Source of the DNA: Naganishia liquefaciens
Taxonomy: Eukaryota; Basidiomycota; Tremellomycetes; Filobasidiales; Filobasidiaceae
Length of the DNA stretch: 64,000 nucleotides
Direction: 5' to 3'
NCBI GenBank assembly: GCA_013423385.1
Contig: BLZA01000005.1
Coordinates: forward strand, 124,001 to 188,000
The position numbers and the translations under genes were made by a program. Below, one piece after another: positions 45,504 to 60,125 of the stretch (its first letter is position 1; each line of letters starts with the position of its first letter). Below the pieces are notes generated by a model. It searched no databases and was not told the DNA's origin. It worked only from the letters and a program-made list of their open reading frames with translations.

Positions 45504-46136
45504 CGCCGCGGTTCCGGGGAGCGCAGTCGGTTGTCGATATCGCATTTCGAGTGTCAAAGTACATGGGAAATGTTACACATGTCTTGGTATCATCATACAA
45601 CCTGTTTGAATGGTCGAACCCTGCTTGAACGGTCGCCGATCTCTGCGTGTCGCCGAGACAATCTTGGTGCCAGAAATCGGAATGCACCTTGACATCATGG
45701 CACTCAGCCACGGAGGAAAGCCCCGGATCGTATATTCGCTCGAGCGAGATCTTCCTAGCCGCCTTCGATCGTGGTCGAGAATTCCTGCGATATTCATGCC
45801 GCTGTGGCGTAACGTATCGGAAACGGCGAACGGTACTGGTGCCATCATTTGCTAGTGCTGCTGGATAGCCAAGATGGTCACCAATTATGGACGTCTTGAG
45901 GGCGTTCGAAGATCGTAAGCGAGCACATCCCGTTGGAGACCTCGCGTTGCGCCTTGCATAGCAGAGTAGCTTCCCCACGTAGCATGTCATGGGCTCCAAA
46001 TCGGCTGGCAGAAAACGCCAATCTATCGGCCCAATCCAAGACGCAAGCGTATCGGCAGCGAGTCACCCTGTCGCACGAAACGTCCCAACGGCGGCGGCCA
46101 CAACCATCCCCACTACCCTGGCCCCCACCACCTTCC
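45504..46136. other. intergenic, no supported gene
   Basis: The convergent region between the Maf gene and a minus-strand membrane-protein gene. ORFs of 70-165 codons are present on both strands (for example 45610-45855 + and 45499-45999 -), without known motifs or convincing splice signals. Confidence 0.45.
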
Positions 46137-46538
46137 TCACAAGACCCAATCACATACCGTCGTCAACCCCGCCGCCACGCTCACGAGCAGCACGACCCCG
46201 ATCGAGCCACCCATCATCACTTTTTCCCACCCCGTCGGCGCTTGGAATGAACCCGCACCGGATTCCTCGGGATCCGGATATTGACGTTTCGAGGGGCCCG
46301 TCGAGTGAAGGGTCGAGCGAGTGGGGTGCAGCGCTTCGAGATCTTCGTGTTCGTGTTCGCGTTCGTGTCCGCTCAGACTGGGATGGTACGCATCCCTTGC
46401 ATAGTCCCGTGATGCGCGTGCCGCGACGTCTTCGAGTTTCGGGAGGTGCGGGGTCGTTGACGGCGGGGTTGTATCCCCTGCGAGGACGGAGGAGAGCGGG
46501 TCGTCGCCGCGGTTGATCAAGGTCGAGGTTGATGACAT
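46137..46538 (-). CDS. hypothetical single-pass (tail-anchored?) membrane protein
   Basis: An uninterrupted frame of about 133 codons from the ATG at 46538. The N-terminal 100 residues are hydrophilic and rich in Ser, Thr, Pro, His and acidic residues. A single hydrophobic stretch (GGSIGVVLLVSVAAGLTTV) lies just before the stop, so a tail-anchored topology is likely. The frame stays open upstream to about 46637, so a longer N-terminus or a 5' exon is possible. I do not recognise the family. Confidence 0.5.
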   Translation of the reverse strand: MSSTSTLINRGDDPLSSVLAGDTTPPSTTPHLPKLEDVAARASRDYARDAYHPSLSGHEREHEHEDLEALHPTRSTLHSTGPSKRQYPDPEESGAGSFQAPTGWEKVMMGGSIGVVLLVSVAAGLTTVCDWVL

Positions 46539-46826
46539 GGGTAGGGGGTCAGGCTGGCTTGTCGTCGTCGTGCTCGGAGGCGCACAGAGGGATGTGAATC
46601 CACCACGATGGGTTTTGAGGGTTCGACGGGATGACACCGGGCTTACGTAAACATATTGACCGTGGCGGGGGTGGATCCCCTCCCCCCCCGAGATGCCATG
46701 CCGGACAATACGACAGATCTGGCTGAAACGGTATACATGCTATTCCAATCCACGCTATGCCATACAACACAAACGACTCTTGCTAGTACACTTCCCCGCT
46801 GATGATGGCGGCGCCCGCCCCCCCCC

Positions 46827-49025
<2,199 letters not shown>

Positions 49026-49405
49026 GACGAATGTGTGTGTGTGTGTGCGCGCCGATCCGATGCGGATGAGGGGTGTCAAGGGCGAGGGTGTGCCCCGTGC
49101 GGTCGAGATACGATGCGGCGGGATTGGAGCCGATGACGAGAGGTGAGCTTCAGTCTGCGGCTCGTCTCGGCGGTGTGTGGTGTAGGCGTCGGGGGAGAAT
49201 GGACGGGACGAGTCGTGGGTTGTGGGCTGAATGTGTCCATGGCTGGAGGGAGGGAGGATGCCCGCCGCCGACTCGCCTCGGGCATTCGGGCGCACCTTGC
49301 CCTGCCGCCCCTCAGCGTCCATGAAAACGCGACCTCGTCCTGCATCCATGCCCACTCACTTGCTTCGTCCCGTCCCGCACATCCACGCACGCTCGCACGC
49401 CCACC
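49026..49405. promoter_or_regulatory. bidirectional promoter between VPS4 and PRP40, with a (TG)n tract
   Basis: About 380 bp separate the two divergent start codons. A TG dinucleotide run (49032-49047) lies immediately upstream of the VPS4 ATG, probably in its 5' leader. No TATA box is visible. Confidence 0.6.
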
Positions 49406-52374
49406 ATGTCCGCCTCCCCCGCCAAGTCATCTGGTGAATGGGTGCGTTCGTTGTGGGGATCGACTGCCTGCCTGCCTGCGCGCATCACGGCTGACCCCTG
49501 GATGATCCCTCTCGCAGCACGAATACAAGGCCCCCGACGGACGAACGTATTGGTCGCATTCCGTGACCAAGCAGTCCCGATGGGACAAGCCCGATGACTT
49601 GAAGACGCCCTTCGAGGTACGTTGTTCTCTTTCTCGCAGCAGCGGCCTCTGAGTATGTCCGCCAACATCCCATTTTTCCCCCCCCCCCCCCCCCTTCTCT
49701 AGAGAGCGATGGCAAAGACCGCGTGGAAGCAGTATACGTCCAAGGATAGGCCATACTACGTCAACAGCGTCACAAGGGAAACCGTCGTAAGTCTGCTGTA
49801 CACCGCCCACGAATCGTCCTCGTCTCGTTCGGTTGCACATTCGCACGCGCTCACTCGTGCCTGTCCGACCGATCTAGTGGGAACTCCCAAAGGAGCTTAA
49901 AGAGCTCAAGCGGACAGTCGAGGAAGATGAAGCCGAGGCCAAGAGGCGCGCCGAGGCAGGTGAAGAGGAATCCGAGGTCGGTGACGGGTACGCCTTCTCG
50001 GTCCCACGCAGACCCGCGCCTTCTCCAACACGTTTTCCCGGCCCTTTTTACAGCTCTACGAAACGAATCACAGATCGTACAGACAACGACGACGACAACA
50101 CCCCTTCCCAAGCTCTCACGCGACACGATCCTTTCGCCGCGCACGCCCCGACAGGACGCGACCGTTCCCCCTCGCCCGCCCTCTCAAGCATCGCATCACA
50201 CGACGACGACCAAGACCTCGGCCCTGAACCGATCATTCCGCCGGGAGGAATCGCCAACACGATCGAAGCGGAAAAGGCGTTTGTCTACCTGCTCAGGAAA
50301 TTCCGCGTCGATGAGTCGTGGACGTGGGACGTGACGATTCGAAAGATTATCGTGGATCCGCTGTACAAGTCGCTCAAGACGTTGGCCGAGCGAAAGGCCG
50401 TGTGGCAAAAAGTGAGTAGTCGGTGCCCGCTTTCCAGGAATTTGGTGAGTTCGCGCTCATCAACCTCACGCTCCGTGCACAGTACATTGCCGACCTCGTC
50501 GCCAACGCCGAAGCCGCCAGGCAAGCCAAAATCGCCCGCCTGCGGCCGCACTTTACAAAATTGTTCAAGCAGCACCGGGACCGAATCAAGTATTACTCGA
50601 CGTTTCGAACGGCCGAAAAACTGTTTGAGCATGATCGAGTGTGGATGTCGCTCGAGAGGGCAGAGGATCGGAGGACGTTGTTTGAAGAGTATGTGCAGGA
50701 ACTCAAGACGGCAAAGCAGGTGCGTACCGAGGGGATTCGACCGGTATGGAATTCGCATCTCACCACCCGCCTCCCTTTTTTACCCTCGGTAGAACGCCGA
50801 AATAGCGATGCGACAGCGCAACTTGATGGTGATGAAAAACCTCATCCGGCAACTGCCCATCACCGTCTCCACCCGATGGCGCGACGCACGAAACATGATC
50901 ATCGAGTCGCCGCAATTCAAGGCCGACAAGTCCTTGCAGGCCATCGAAGACGTGGATATTCTCGACATTTACGACGACTATTCCACGCTCCTCATCCGCG
51001 AGCATTCCGAAAACATGCGCAAGTTGAAATCGGAAAAACAACGACGGGCACGCAAGGCACGGGATGCGTTTCGTGAATTACTCGCCGGCATGGAACGCGC
51101 CGGTCAGCTCACATCCGCCACGAAATGGAAAGACTTGCTCCCGCTCATTGCCAATGAACCCGCGTACGACGCCCTCCTCGGCATGCCCGGGTCCACGCCG
51201 CTCGACTTGTTCCGTGATGTCGTGGATGATATCACCGAGGCCGTCGATGAGGCCATCAGGCGGGTCCTCGGCGCGGCGGAGCAGGCCGGGCGGTCGATCG
51301 AGGTCGGAATGACGCGCGACGAGTTTGATCGGTTTGTCGAGGAGCTCAAGTTGACAAGCCTGATCGAGCCCAAGCACGTGCAGGACGTGTACGAAGTTGT
51401 GAGTCGGCATCGTCGGTATCCGTTAACCCTCGATTCGGGTTCCCTGACCTCGCTGGTACAGCTGCAATCGCGCTTGGAGCGAGAAGCCGCCGACAAGAAA
51501 CGACGGGCGGAACGCAAGAGACGGCATTTGATTGATGATCTGCGGTATGGAATGAAAAAGGCCGAGCCTCCCATCGATCTCGAGGGGACGTATGAAGCGG
51601 TAAGCTGCACGCAGACGAAAGGCGATGAATCCCAGTCATGGCTGACTGCCTCCCTTCAGGCGATTCCCGCAATGGAAAGACTGCGAGAGTTCAAGGAACT
51701 CGATGACGAGGCACGAAGGGAAGCCTTTGAAAAGTTTGTTCGACGACAAAAGGTACGCTCACGTGTGTATTCGATCCATCTCCTGTCGGAGCTCATGCGG
51801 TTGTGTGCATGATCAGGAAAAAATCCGCGACCGTGCCATCTTCCGGGACCGCGAACGCGAGCGAGATGCCGCCAACTCGGACGCCGACGGATCCGTCGCC
51901 GGAGGCTACCGATCCAAGTCCCACCGCCGCTCACCTTCACCCGCGGGCTCCGATCGACGTGGCGGCGGCGGCAGCGGCGGCGACAAGCGCTCGTCTAGGC
52001 ACGACAAGGACCGCGCCGATCGTGACCGGGACGCGACAACCGAGCACCGTTCGCGGGACAAGGACCGCGCGCGGGATAAGCGGTACCGGGATGATCGGTA
52101 CGACGATGAGCGCGAGGGCGAGCGACGGTCGAGCAAAGATGAGTCTCGGTCGCGACGACGGGGCGAAGATGATGACGAGGCGGCCGAGGGGGAAAAGCAT
52201 GTTGCCAAGGTATGTTTTGCACGTCTCGTTGTCTTCAACGCGGTCTGACACATATTTCAGAAACCTCGCTTGGAGGATGACGGTGCCAAGGTCTCTGATG
52301 CTGATACGGTCAAGGTAGCCGATGGTGAAGAGCCCGCTCAAAAGGATGAGGAAGGGGAAATTACTGCGTCGTAA
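49406..52374 (+). CDS. PRP40: Prp40, U1 snRNP-associated WW/FF-domain splicing factor
   Basis: Starts at the ATG at 49406 ([12 protein letters not shown]). Two WW domains are split over the first exons: [17 protein letters not shown]...SRWDKP and [15 protein letters not shown]...WELP. A charged linker precedes a series of FF domains (AFQEFGEF... for the second, then [25 protein letters not shown] and KWKDLLPLI with AYDALLG). The C-terminus is a long Arg/Asp/Ser-rich tail ([18 protein letters not shown]) ending GEITAS. Prp40 bridges the 5' splice site and branch point through its WW domains and contacts the RNA polymerase II tail. A run of 17 C (49678-49694) sits at the 3' end of the intron between the WW domains. 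Confidence 0.92.
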
Positions 52375-53219
52375 GCTGTGCTTGGGTATGAATGGCCCGT
52401 TCGAGCGATTGTAAGCTTTGATATGCGGTCGTCGTTGATCGACATCTTTGTCACCGAGGTATCGCATTGTCACATGACCGCATATTTATGAATGGTGCAT
52501 CGTCTTTTCCCGATTCCTCGTCTCACAGACCTCTCGTATCTGCAATCATTCGGTGGCCTCCAAGGCGCCATGCCAGGCCCGCATACAGCATGCTATTGAT
52601 TCTGCGCGATTGAGCTTTTTCCCATTCGCCTCGAGATTCCATTCTGATTCACTTCTGACCCGCAAAGGCTTGTCTCCACCGGCCCTGCCTTCTCCGGGTA
52701 TGTACCCCCGCATATCAGTCTAATTATAATGGGATCCGGGCCGTAATGGCGAAATGACCAGGACGCTCATCTCCGTTAGCGCAAGACGCTATTCGTCATC
52801 ATGCAGCGTCGAACCGTCGGCGTATTCAGTCGAAGCAAGGTAGTTTCACTTTGGTCTTGCTATGCCTCGTCTGCTGGAGGATCCCCGGCCAGGAAGCTGC
52901 CCAGGACATCTTGCCCGGTAGCTGGACCGGTTATTTTCGATATACATAGATGCTTCTAGCTTTAGTGTTCTCAAAAATGTCGAGCCGGTTGGCGGGGCGC
53001 CGCGGGCCGCAGAATGCGAGAATGCATAGTCTTCGCTCGATGAACTCATAGTCCGAGTGCATGGTTCAAGGCAGAGTATCCATGAGTTCAGCACGAGGCT
53101 TGATAGGTGGATGAGACTGCATATATGTGTGTTGCCTTGACTTTTGTCGGATTGGTTCATTTCTCTGTAAAATTGACCGATCCAAAGCTTCTTGGCTGCA
53201 TTCCCTCTGTCGCAAAAGG
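52375..53219. other. intergenic; upstream region of the first pectin methylesterase
   Basis: About 850 bp. The GC-rich texture ends here. ORFs on the minus strand (52846-53232) are unsupported. A weak TATA-like word (GCATATATG) lies near 53118, about 100 bp upstream of the start codon. Confidence 0.45.
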
Positions 53220-54917
53220 ATGCGATTCTCAACTCTCATATGGACCGTCGGTCTCGGGGCTGCCATCTTGTGCCAAGCTGCACCTACCAAGCGGAACAAT
53301 GGTGGCCAGAACAAGGGTACCACAACGTATGCCGACTGCCAGCGCCCGAAGCCGCAAGGCCAGCAACTCAGCTCGTGCCCTAATGGCACCGTCTACGTCA
53401 GTCAGACGGATCCGCAGTCGTCCTTTGGCAGTGTGCGTAGAGCGACGGGATGAAGCCTTTGCTGCGCTGACGAATTCCTTTAGATCCATGACGCTGTTCT
53501 TAGCCTTCCCGACGACGAGTGAGTAGCTAAACCAGGGAGAGGCCTCACGAGCTTTCCTGACATCTGTAAACTCGTCTCTAGCTCCCAGCAATGGATACTT
53601 GTTGGCGAGGGCAATTACCACGAAGTTGTCAACGTCACGCGACGGGGCCCTCTCACTATCATGGTGCGCTGTCCGGGCAATAGCGGGTGTTTCGAATGTT
53701 CCCGCTGACGCTTGTGGCCGCAGGGTATGACCGAAGACCCGCAGGATTACAAGAAGAACCTGGTCAAGCTCTGGTACTCTTCCTTTATCAATCAGACCAC
53801 CCAGACTTCCAGTAGGTACAAGATACGATTTGAGTGTCCGGTTTCTTGACCGACAATTTCGCACGCGTTGGCAGGCCAAGACAATGCCGATGCCGTCGTT
53901 TTGACTGTTTCCCCCAACCGCGCCGCCTCACTCATCGGCGTCGGTCCCGCTGGTGCACCCCTACAACCCGAATTTGGAAACGTCGATTTCCGACTTTACA
54001 ATGTCGATGTGGCGAACCGCGCGACCGTTAATGGCAAGGAATTCCCCGGTCAAACGGGACCCAGCGCTGCATTGCTCGTGGCATATGCCAATGCGTCTAC
54101 CTATGGAAGCACGTTTGCCAGCTACCAGGACACGCTCTTCTGTGGCCGTAATGGAAGTCTGTTCGCCTATGGTGCGTCTGGCAATGCCCGCAGTAAAGGG
54201 GTCCTCACTGATCTCTGGGGTGACGTTCAAAGGCGGTGAGGTCAAGGGTGGGACAGACTTCCTATACGGTTTCGGTACTGCTTGGTGAGTACGCTCGTTG
54301 AGCTTACCAAAGGTGGACTGTTCCTGACGCTGTCTCTCTAGGTTCGAAGGCGTAACCATGGCAAACAGAGAGTGCCGAGGAGCAATCACAGCCTGGAAAG
54401 GGTCTTCATTCCTTTGTTCGTGATTCGTCAACTTTATGGCTCAGCGCGGGCGCTGATATCGCGCTTTTATAGACGGTCCTGATACGTTTGGTGTCTATCA
54501 AAGTAACGGATGGGTCGTTCGCGCCGACGATGCCTTGCCCGACGTAGATCTCAGTAAGTCGTTTCCTTTGGCTTCAGCCCAGCCCAGTCTCACTACTACC
54601 CGGAATCTCCAGCTGGCAGCTGTGCTCTCGGTCGCCCTTGGAACAATGCCAGTCGATCAATCTACAAGAACACCTACATGTCGGAGGTCGTCTTGCCGGC
54701 CGGCTTTATTGAGTGGCAATCCACAGAGCCTCGCCTTGTGCCCAACCTCACGTTCTTTGGAGAATATGGGTCTTATGGACCAGGATACAAGCCCGATCAG
54801 AGGAATCAGACTGTCGGTGCGCTCCTTACTGAGGAAGAAGCGAATCAATATACCGTTGAAAAGGTGTTTGGCGGTATGCCTTCGTGGATCGACTTGGGAA
54901 CGGCGACTATTAAGTGA
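53220..54917 (+). CDS. secreted pectin methylesterase (CE8), copy 1
   Basis: Starts MRFSTLIWTVGLGAAILCQA, a clear signal peptide. After several introns the right-handed beta-helix sequence of pectinesterases follows: WILVGEGNYHE, INQTTQ, QTGPSAAL. The catalytic residues are all present: SYQDTLFC (Gln and acid Asp), TDFLYGFG (nucleophile Asp) and LGRPW (Arg). ECRGAITAWKG and FGVYQSNG follow, and the protein ends PSWIDLGTATIK. The enzyme removes methyl groups from homogalacturonan, preparing pectin for lyases and releasing methanol. The N-terminal segment after the signal peptide is Asn/Gly/Lys-rich and precedes the shared block YADCQRPKPQGQQL. It is a tandem paralogue of the gene at 57593-59309. 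No break was seen. Confidence 0.93.
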
Positions 54918-55357
54918 GCAGTATTGAGAAGGAAAGGGTAAGGATCGATCGGAACTCGCGGTCCGGAAATGTTGCCTACGTTGTTCGGCGAGAAGGGAAA
55001 GGAAGCAAGCAGTCAGCTATAAGATAGCTCATAATAGCGTATATGATGATACCGATACTCGATAGGATTGGGGGAGGTGGGCTGAAGACTGAGGATGGGT
55101 GGCGACGGACAGACACTTGATGTCCGCTTACGCGAGGATGCTCGCAGCGGAGGCTGTTCGGGTCTCGGATGGTCGATCATCCGGCCGGCTGGTGATTTCT
55201 GAATCAGCGAGGACTCAACCCATGTCGCATATTTGTAACTGTCACCGTGCGACCTCAAGTATCCTCGACACAAGTCATGCCGTCCCGGCCTTCGACCCTT
55301 TATCCTCCTGGATCCGTCCCGCTCGACATCGCCGTTTATCATTAGCCATCCAGAACC
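54918..55357. other. intergenic between pectin methylesterase 1 and the OYE gene
   Basis: About 440 bp. No ORF of note or repeat; it presumably holds the pectin methylesterase terminator and the OYE promoter. Confidence 0.45.
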
Positions 55358-56653
55358 ATGGGACCGAGTCCGATTTTCAATAGCTTGGTCTTGCCCAACG
55401 GCACGAGCGTGCCGAACAGAATAGCAAAAGCCGCCATGGAGGAAAACCTCGCTGATATCGATGGCCACGCTCCGAGCAAGGAGATATTCAGGCTTTACGA
55501 CGCATGGGCAAAGGGCGGAGCAGGCACCATTATCACGGGAAACGTCATGGTGGATCGACATGCATTCACGGGTCCGGGAGGCGTTGCTCTGGACGAGCAC
55601 TCAGATCTGGCGCTTTTTCGAAAGTGGGCAGATATTTCGAAAGCCCAAGGAGCGCAAGTGTGGATGCAGATTAATCACCCTGGACGGCAGATGCGGGCTG
55701 ATTTGGGACTCCCGGTTTACGCTCCAAGTGCTGTGAGTCTTCCTTTACTATTCTGTCGCAGATAACTGATTTCAGTATCGTAGACGCCACTAGATATGGG
55801 CGGACTGTCAAGTCTCTTCGGCCAACCGCAGGAAATGTCGGGAGATATGGTGGAAGATGCCATCCGCAAGTTCATCAAGACCGCTACTCTTGCCGAGGAG
55901 GCCGGATTCTCTGGCGTACAAGTACACGCAGCTCATGGGTACTTGTTGAGCCAGTTCTTGTCACCACTCGTCAACAAGAGGACCGACAGGTGGGGGGGAC
56001 CCCTCGGGAATCGGGCCGAGGCTCTCTACTCGGTCGTGCGCGGTATTAGGGCTACCGTCAAACCCACCTTCACCGTCTCGGTCAAATTAAACTCTGCGGA
56101 CTTTCAAAAGGGTGGATTCTCCCACCTTGACGCCGTCGAAGTGGTCAAAACCCTCAACACCCTCGGCGTCGACTGCGTCGAAATCTCGGGCGGCAGCTAC
56201 GAATCACCCGCAATGAGCGGTGCAAAACCGCGTGACTCGACAACGGCACGCGAAGCCTACTTTCTCGAATTTGCAAAGGAGATTGTTGCTGCCTCAACCG
56301 TACCGATCATGCTGACCGGCGGCATCTCGAGAAGGGCAGTACTCGAGGACGTCCTCGCAGCCGGAATCGATATCGCCGGGATGGCCACCGCACTGGCCTT
56401 GGTCCCTGACTTTCCGGCCAAACTACAGCGGGGCGAATCTATACCGCCCGCGAAAGTCGTCACGCCCAACTGGCCGAATAGGGCTATAGCAAGCCTTGCG
56501 ACTATGGGCGTAGTCAAGTGGAATATGGGCAAGCACAGTCGAGGGGCAAGGATTCGATGGCAGATATGGCCAGTGTTTGCGCTTATTCTCGAGCTGTTCT
56601 TGAATTGGAAGAGGGTCCGGACGTTTACTCGGGTCCGACAGAAGACGGAGTGA
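55358..56653 (+). CDS. Old Yellow Enzyme family NADH:flavin oxidoreductase
   Basis: One intron near 55732-55785 separates two exons. The FMN-binding TIM-barrel motifs are present: an N-terminal PIFNSLVLPNGTSVPNRIAKAAMEE, WMQINHPGRQ, QVHAAHGYLLSQFLSP (His/His-type catalytic segment), NKRTDRWGG, VKLNSADFQKGG and IMLTGGI. The protein ends with a hydrophobic stretch (IWPVFALILELFL) and a basic tail, which is unusual for the family and may anchor it to membranes. Such enzymes reduce activated C=C bonds or oxidise NAD(P)H; the natural substrate is unknown. It sits between two pectin methylesterase genes on the same strand, which may reflect joint regulation or simply insertion between tandem copies. 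Confidence 0.9.
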
Positions 56654-57592
56654 TGTAGATGGGAAGGCTGAGCGCAATACCTTCCAAAAGGACACCAATC
56701 GCGTAAGGTATGAGCTACGGGACCGATGTCCGTTGTGCACCTGGGGCGTAAAATCTGACAGGCAACGTCGCAAGCTGTACACATACAAGGACGCGTTCAT
56801 GTCATCCATGCGAGACCCTGACATTTCCACCGCTTGGCATTCCGTTAACGTCTGTCAAGGATCCTGACAGCAGCTATATCGATCTATCGAGCATCTTTCG
56901 GTCTCGCAGCGACTGAGCCTGCGCCAAGGGCTGCTTGTATGGAAAAATCGTATATACATACCGAGAAGACGTCTTTTACTGAGACGCACAAGAACCTGCG
57001 CGGACGGAAAGATGGCCCGGATGCATGCTGGGACAGTGTTCTAGTTTGAAGCCATGACACTAGCGCTGCGTTCCCGCTTGATACAGAAAGCTCACCAAAA
57101 AACGCGTAAAGAACTGAACGTCGATTATCACGAAATTCATTAAACACCGATCTCAACTGGAGCTTCGTCTCCCTCGAGTTGGAAGCGAGCCCACGAATAC
57201 TACCCGGTGTGTAGGATTGTCAGGCACTGCAAGCTTACTGCCAGCAGCATTCCAAGCAGAAGTACAGATAGATCGTCCTTGAACCATATCGCTTTCGCTC
57301 TGTGCCTGACTCGGAAGCTAATGCGGGGCACCGGCCCGCCAAAGTGGTTGTTGCCATCCAGTCGTACCGGATATCGTTCATGCCTTTCAGAGAGCGTCCA
57401 GAGCGAGCTCAGCGAATTTCACTGCTGGACGCTGTGTACTTGAATCAGTGAGTGAATCGGTGAAATCATCTGTTGACAACAGCCATTGTGCTGTGTATAT
57501 ATATACCCGACTTCTTTGACCTTTCCGCCCAAGATGAACAGTTTGAGCAACGCTTTGACTACGCTTATTCCGCATCGCTTCAAGACTTCGAA
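56654..57592. other. intergenic; promoter of the second pectin methylesterase
   Basis: About 940 bp without a supported gene. Minus-strand ORFs at 56257-56830 overlap the OYE 3' end and are shadows. The strongest signal is the TATA box listed separately. Confidence 0.5.
57495..57506 (+). promoter_or_regulatory. TATA box of pectin methylesterase 2
   Basis: GTATATATATAC lies about 90 bp before the ATG at 57593, a usual distance for an inducible fungal promoter. It is the cleanest TATA box I saw in the window. Confidence 0.6.
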
Positions 57593-59309
57593 ATGCTGCT
57601 CTCTCTGACCAAGCTCTCCGTTGCGGGATGTCTCCTCGCTGTCGTCTCTGCTGCTCCAACCGAGCGAGACAATGACAAGAAGCACGACAACAATGGAAAA
57701 GGCAACGACAAGGACAATCGCTCGACGACGTATTCGGAATGTCAACGACCCAAGCCGCAGGGTCAGCAGCTTCAGGGATGCCCCGAGGGTACGCTGTATG
57801 TGAGCCAGACGGACCCGCAAGCAGAGTACGGCAGTGTAAGGCAGCATGAGCGTTTCTAAGGTCGTCTCCTGACTGACGTGGGGGATGCTTTCACGTACAG
57901 ATATCGGCCGCGATCCGAAGTCTGCCCGACGACAAGTGAGTCGGTTTCCCCTGCAAGTAACCGAAGATCGTTACCTTATCCTTCTCGTAGCTCCTCTCAC
58001 CACATCCTTGTGGGAACTGGATCTTATCACGAAACTCTGAATATAACCCGCCAAGGACCTCTAACGCTGCTCGTGAGTAATGGAAACAATCCTTCTGAGC
58101 GGCTCTTAACGATGTTCGGCTCCTAGGGCATCACCGCTTACCCGCTGGATTGGTCAAAGAATGGCGTTTACGTCTGGAATTCGTCATTCATCAACCAGAC
58201 AACCCAAGCTGGCAGTACGTCTCTTTCTATCCTCTTGATTGCGTTACGCTAACGTCTCAGCGGCAGCGGGACTTCACAACTCGGATGCGGCGGTCCTGAC
58301 CGTCTCCCCACCAGCCGGCGTCAAGTTCGGCTGCAGCGACTTTCGTGCCTACAATATGGGTTTTGCCAATCGTGCTCAAGTTGATGGTGTAGAGATTATC
58401 GGTCAGCAGACGGGTCCAAGCGCTGCGTTCTTTAGTACCGCGGCAAATTCCTCGCTGTACGGCTGCACATTCGATTCGTACCAAGTAAGCATCTCGCAAG
58501 TCTGGCTACGTCTTGAGCGCTGAGCATTGATCCCAATTTTCCCAGGATACGTGGTATACTGGCAAAAACGCCTCCTCCTTCGTCTACAGTAAGTTTTCCC
58601 CATTTCTCATCTCTCAAATCGATTACAAATTACACACAAACCTACCAGGCGGACAGATCAAAGGCTTTACCGACTATCTGTACGGCTATGGAACTGCATG
58701 GTAAGTCATATCACGCGCCCAAGGTCCAAGTCTAAACTATTGACAACAGGTTCGAGGGCGTGACTATGGCGAATAGGGGATGCGGTGGCGGAATCACCGC
58801 TTGGAAAGGCGAAGGCACCCCTGGTATGCATCAACAATCCAGCGCAATGAACTTTGAGCTCATAGTCTGTATGCCCAGATCAAAACAAGTTTGGTGTCTA
58901 TCAAGCCAACGGCCGAATCGTGGGCGCTGACGATGCCGTTCCCGACTTGAGTGAGTAAGATTCCTACTTGCGGATTTCGCCTTCTAACGCATCGGGTCAT
59001 ATAGCGAGAAACTGCCCGCTAGGCCGACCGTGGAACAACGCCAGCAGGTCCATCTACAAGAACACATACATGTCCAATATCGTCCTCCCGCAAGGCTTCG
59101 TCGCATGGTCCGACAACGACCCACGAGTTGTACCCAACTTGACCATCTTTGGCGAATATGGCAGCTACGGCCCTGGATTCGACGCCAAGGCGCGAAACCT
59201 TTCGGTCGAAGCGCTGTTGACCAAGGAGCAGGCGGATGAGTATACGGTGGAGAAGGTGTTTGGTGGGTTGCCATCGTGGATCGACTTGGGAACGGCGGTG
59301 ATCGCATAG
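57593..59309 (+). CDS. secreted pectin methylesterase (CE8), copy 2
   Basis: Starts MLLSLTKLSVAGCLLAVVSA, a signal peptide cut likely after SAA. The mature N-terminus is very rich in Asp, Lys and Asn, then YSECQRPKPQGQQL, almost the same as in copy 1. The catalytic set is complete: SYQDTWYT, FTDYLYGYG and LGRPW. It also shares FGVYQANG, SIYKNTYMS, the FGEYGSYGPG segment and the end PSWIDLGTAVIA. Introns fall at similar places in the two copies, pointing to duplication of an intron-bearing gene. The enzyme demethylates pectin outside the cell. Confidence 0.93.
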
Positions 59310-60125
59310 GCTGTGATATCACAGGGCGTTCTTTTGGAAAATTCAATAAATGAAAGGCTCCTCCTGTAAGCAGAGGGACACGAGCACATTGAAATACATC
59401 GCGGACGTAGTAGTTCTTCTCTTGAGCTCGCCTAAAACGCATCGTCGAGGCTAGTCACTTTCTCACTCCGCAAAATATTGGTCCTTGAACAGCTATAAAC
59501 GATAACGGCCAAATGCTAATCCTACTTTACAACGTCTGTGCGCCGTGGAAGATGATATGCAGACGCGAATCTGTCAGTATTTACGACATTCAAGTGCCTT
59601 TCCTCCGCGGCAAAGACCCTGGGAGATCTTTGCCTCCGTCACACATCGTCTCCATCAGCAAATATCGAACGACTCCATGCGAAATTCTCATGCCTGCATT
59701 CAGGTCTCCCTTTCCAGCAGTTGACGGCCTTTTGCCGATCAAGGCTAACGGACAACAGCGATGGACGCTTAAGCGGCCTGCCGGTGATGCATGATCGGGA
59801 AACGGAACGGAACATATGTGGTCGATGGCTGTCTCCCTTTTGCATTCCTAGCGGATTTCCTCGTCCCTAGCGATAAAGGCGAAGAACGTTGTGACTTTCC
59901 AACCCTTTGTCCGACCCATTGGGACATTCTTTATCAAGCGGACGCTGTCCACATTCATGACAAGCTGTCATAATCCCTACAGCAGCTCCCACCGCGCGCG
60001 GCTTCGGACCGGGAAGAAGCAATTCGGGCGCATATCGATCGCACGCTGAATGCCGCAAGCCGACATATTTCGAGTTTGCCTATCTGCTGTCCTTTGACTC
60101 AACCACAAGATACCTCATCTTCATC
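59310..60125. other. intergenic, no supported gene
   Basis: About 820 bp between the pectin methylesterase 2 stop and the Pho13-like start. Plus-strand ORFs at 59513-59794 and 59791-59973 have no known motif. No repeat noticed. Confidence 0.45.
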
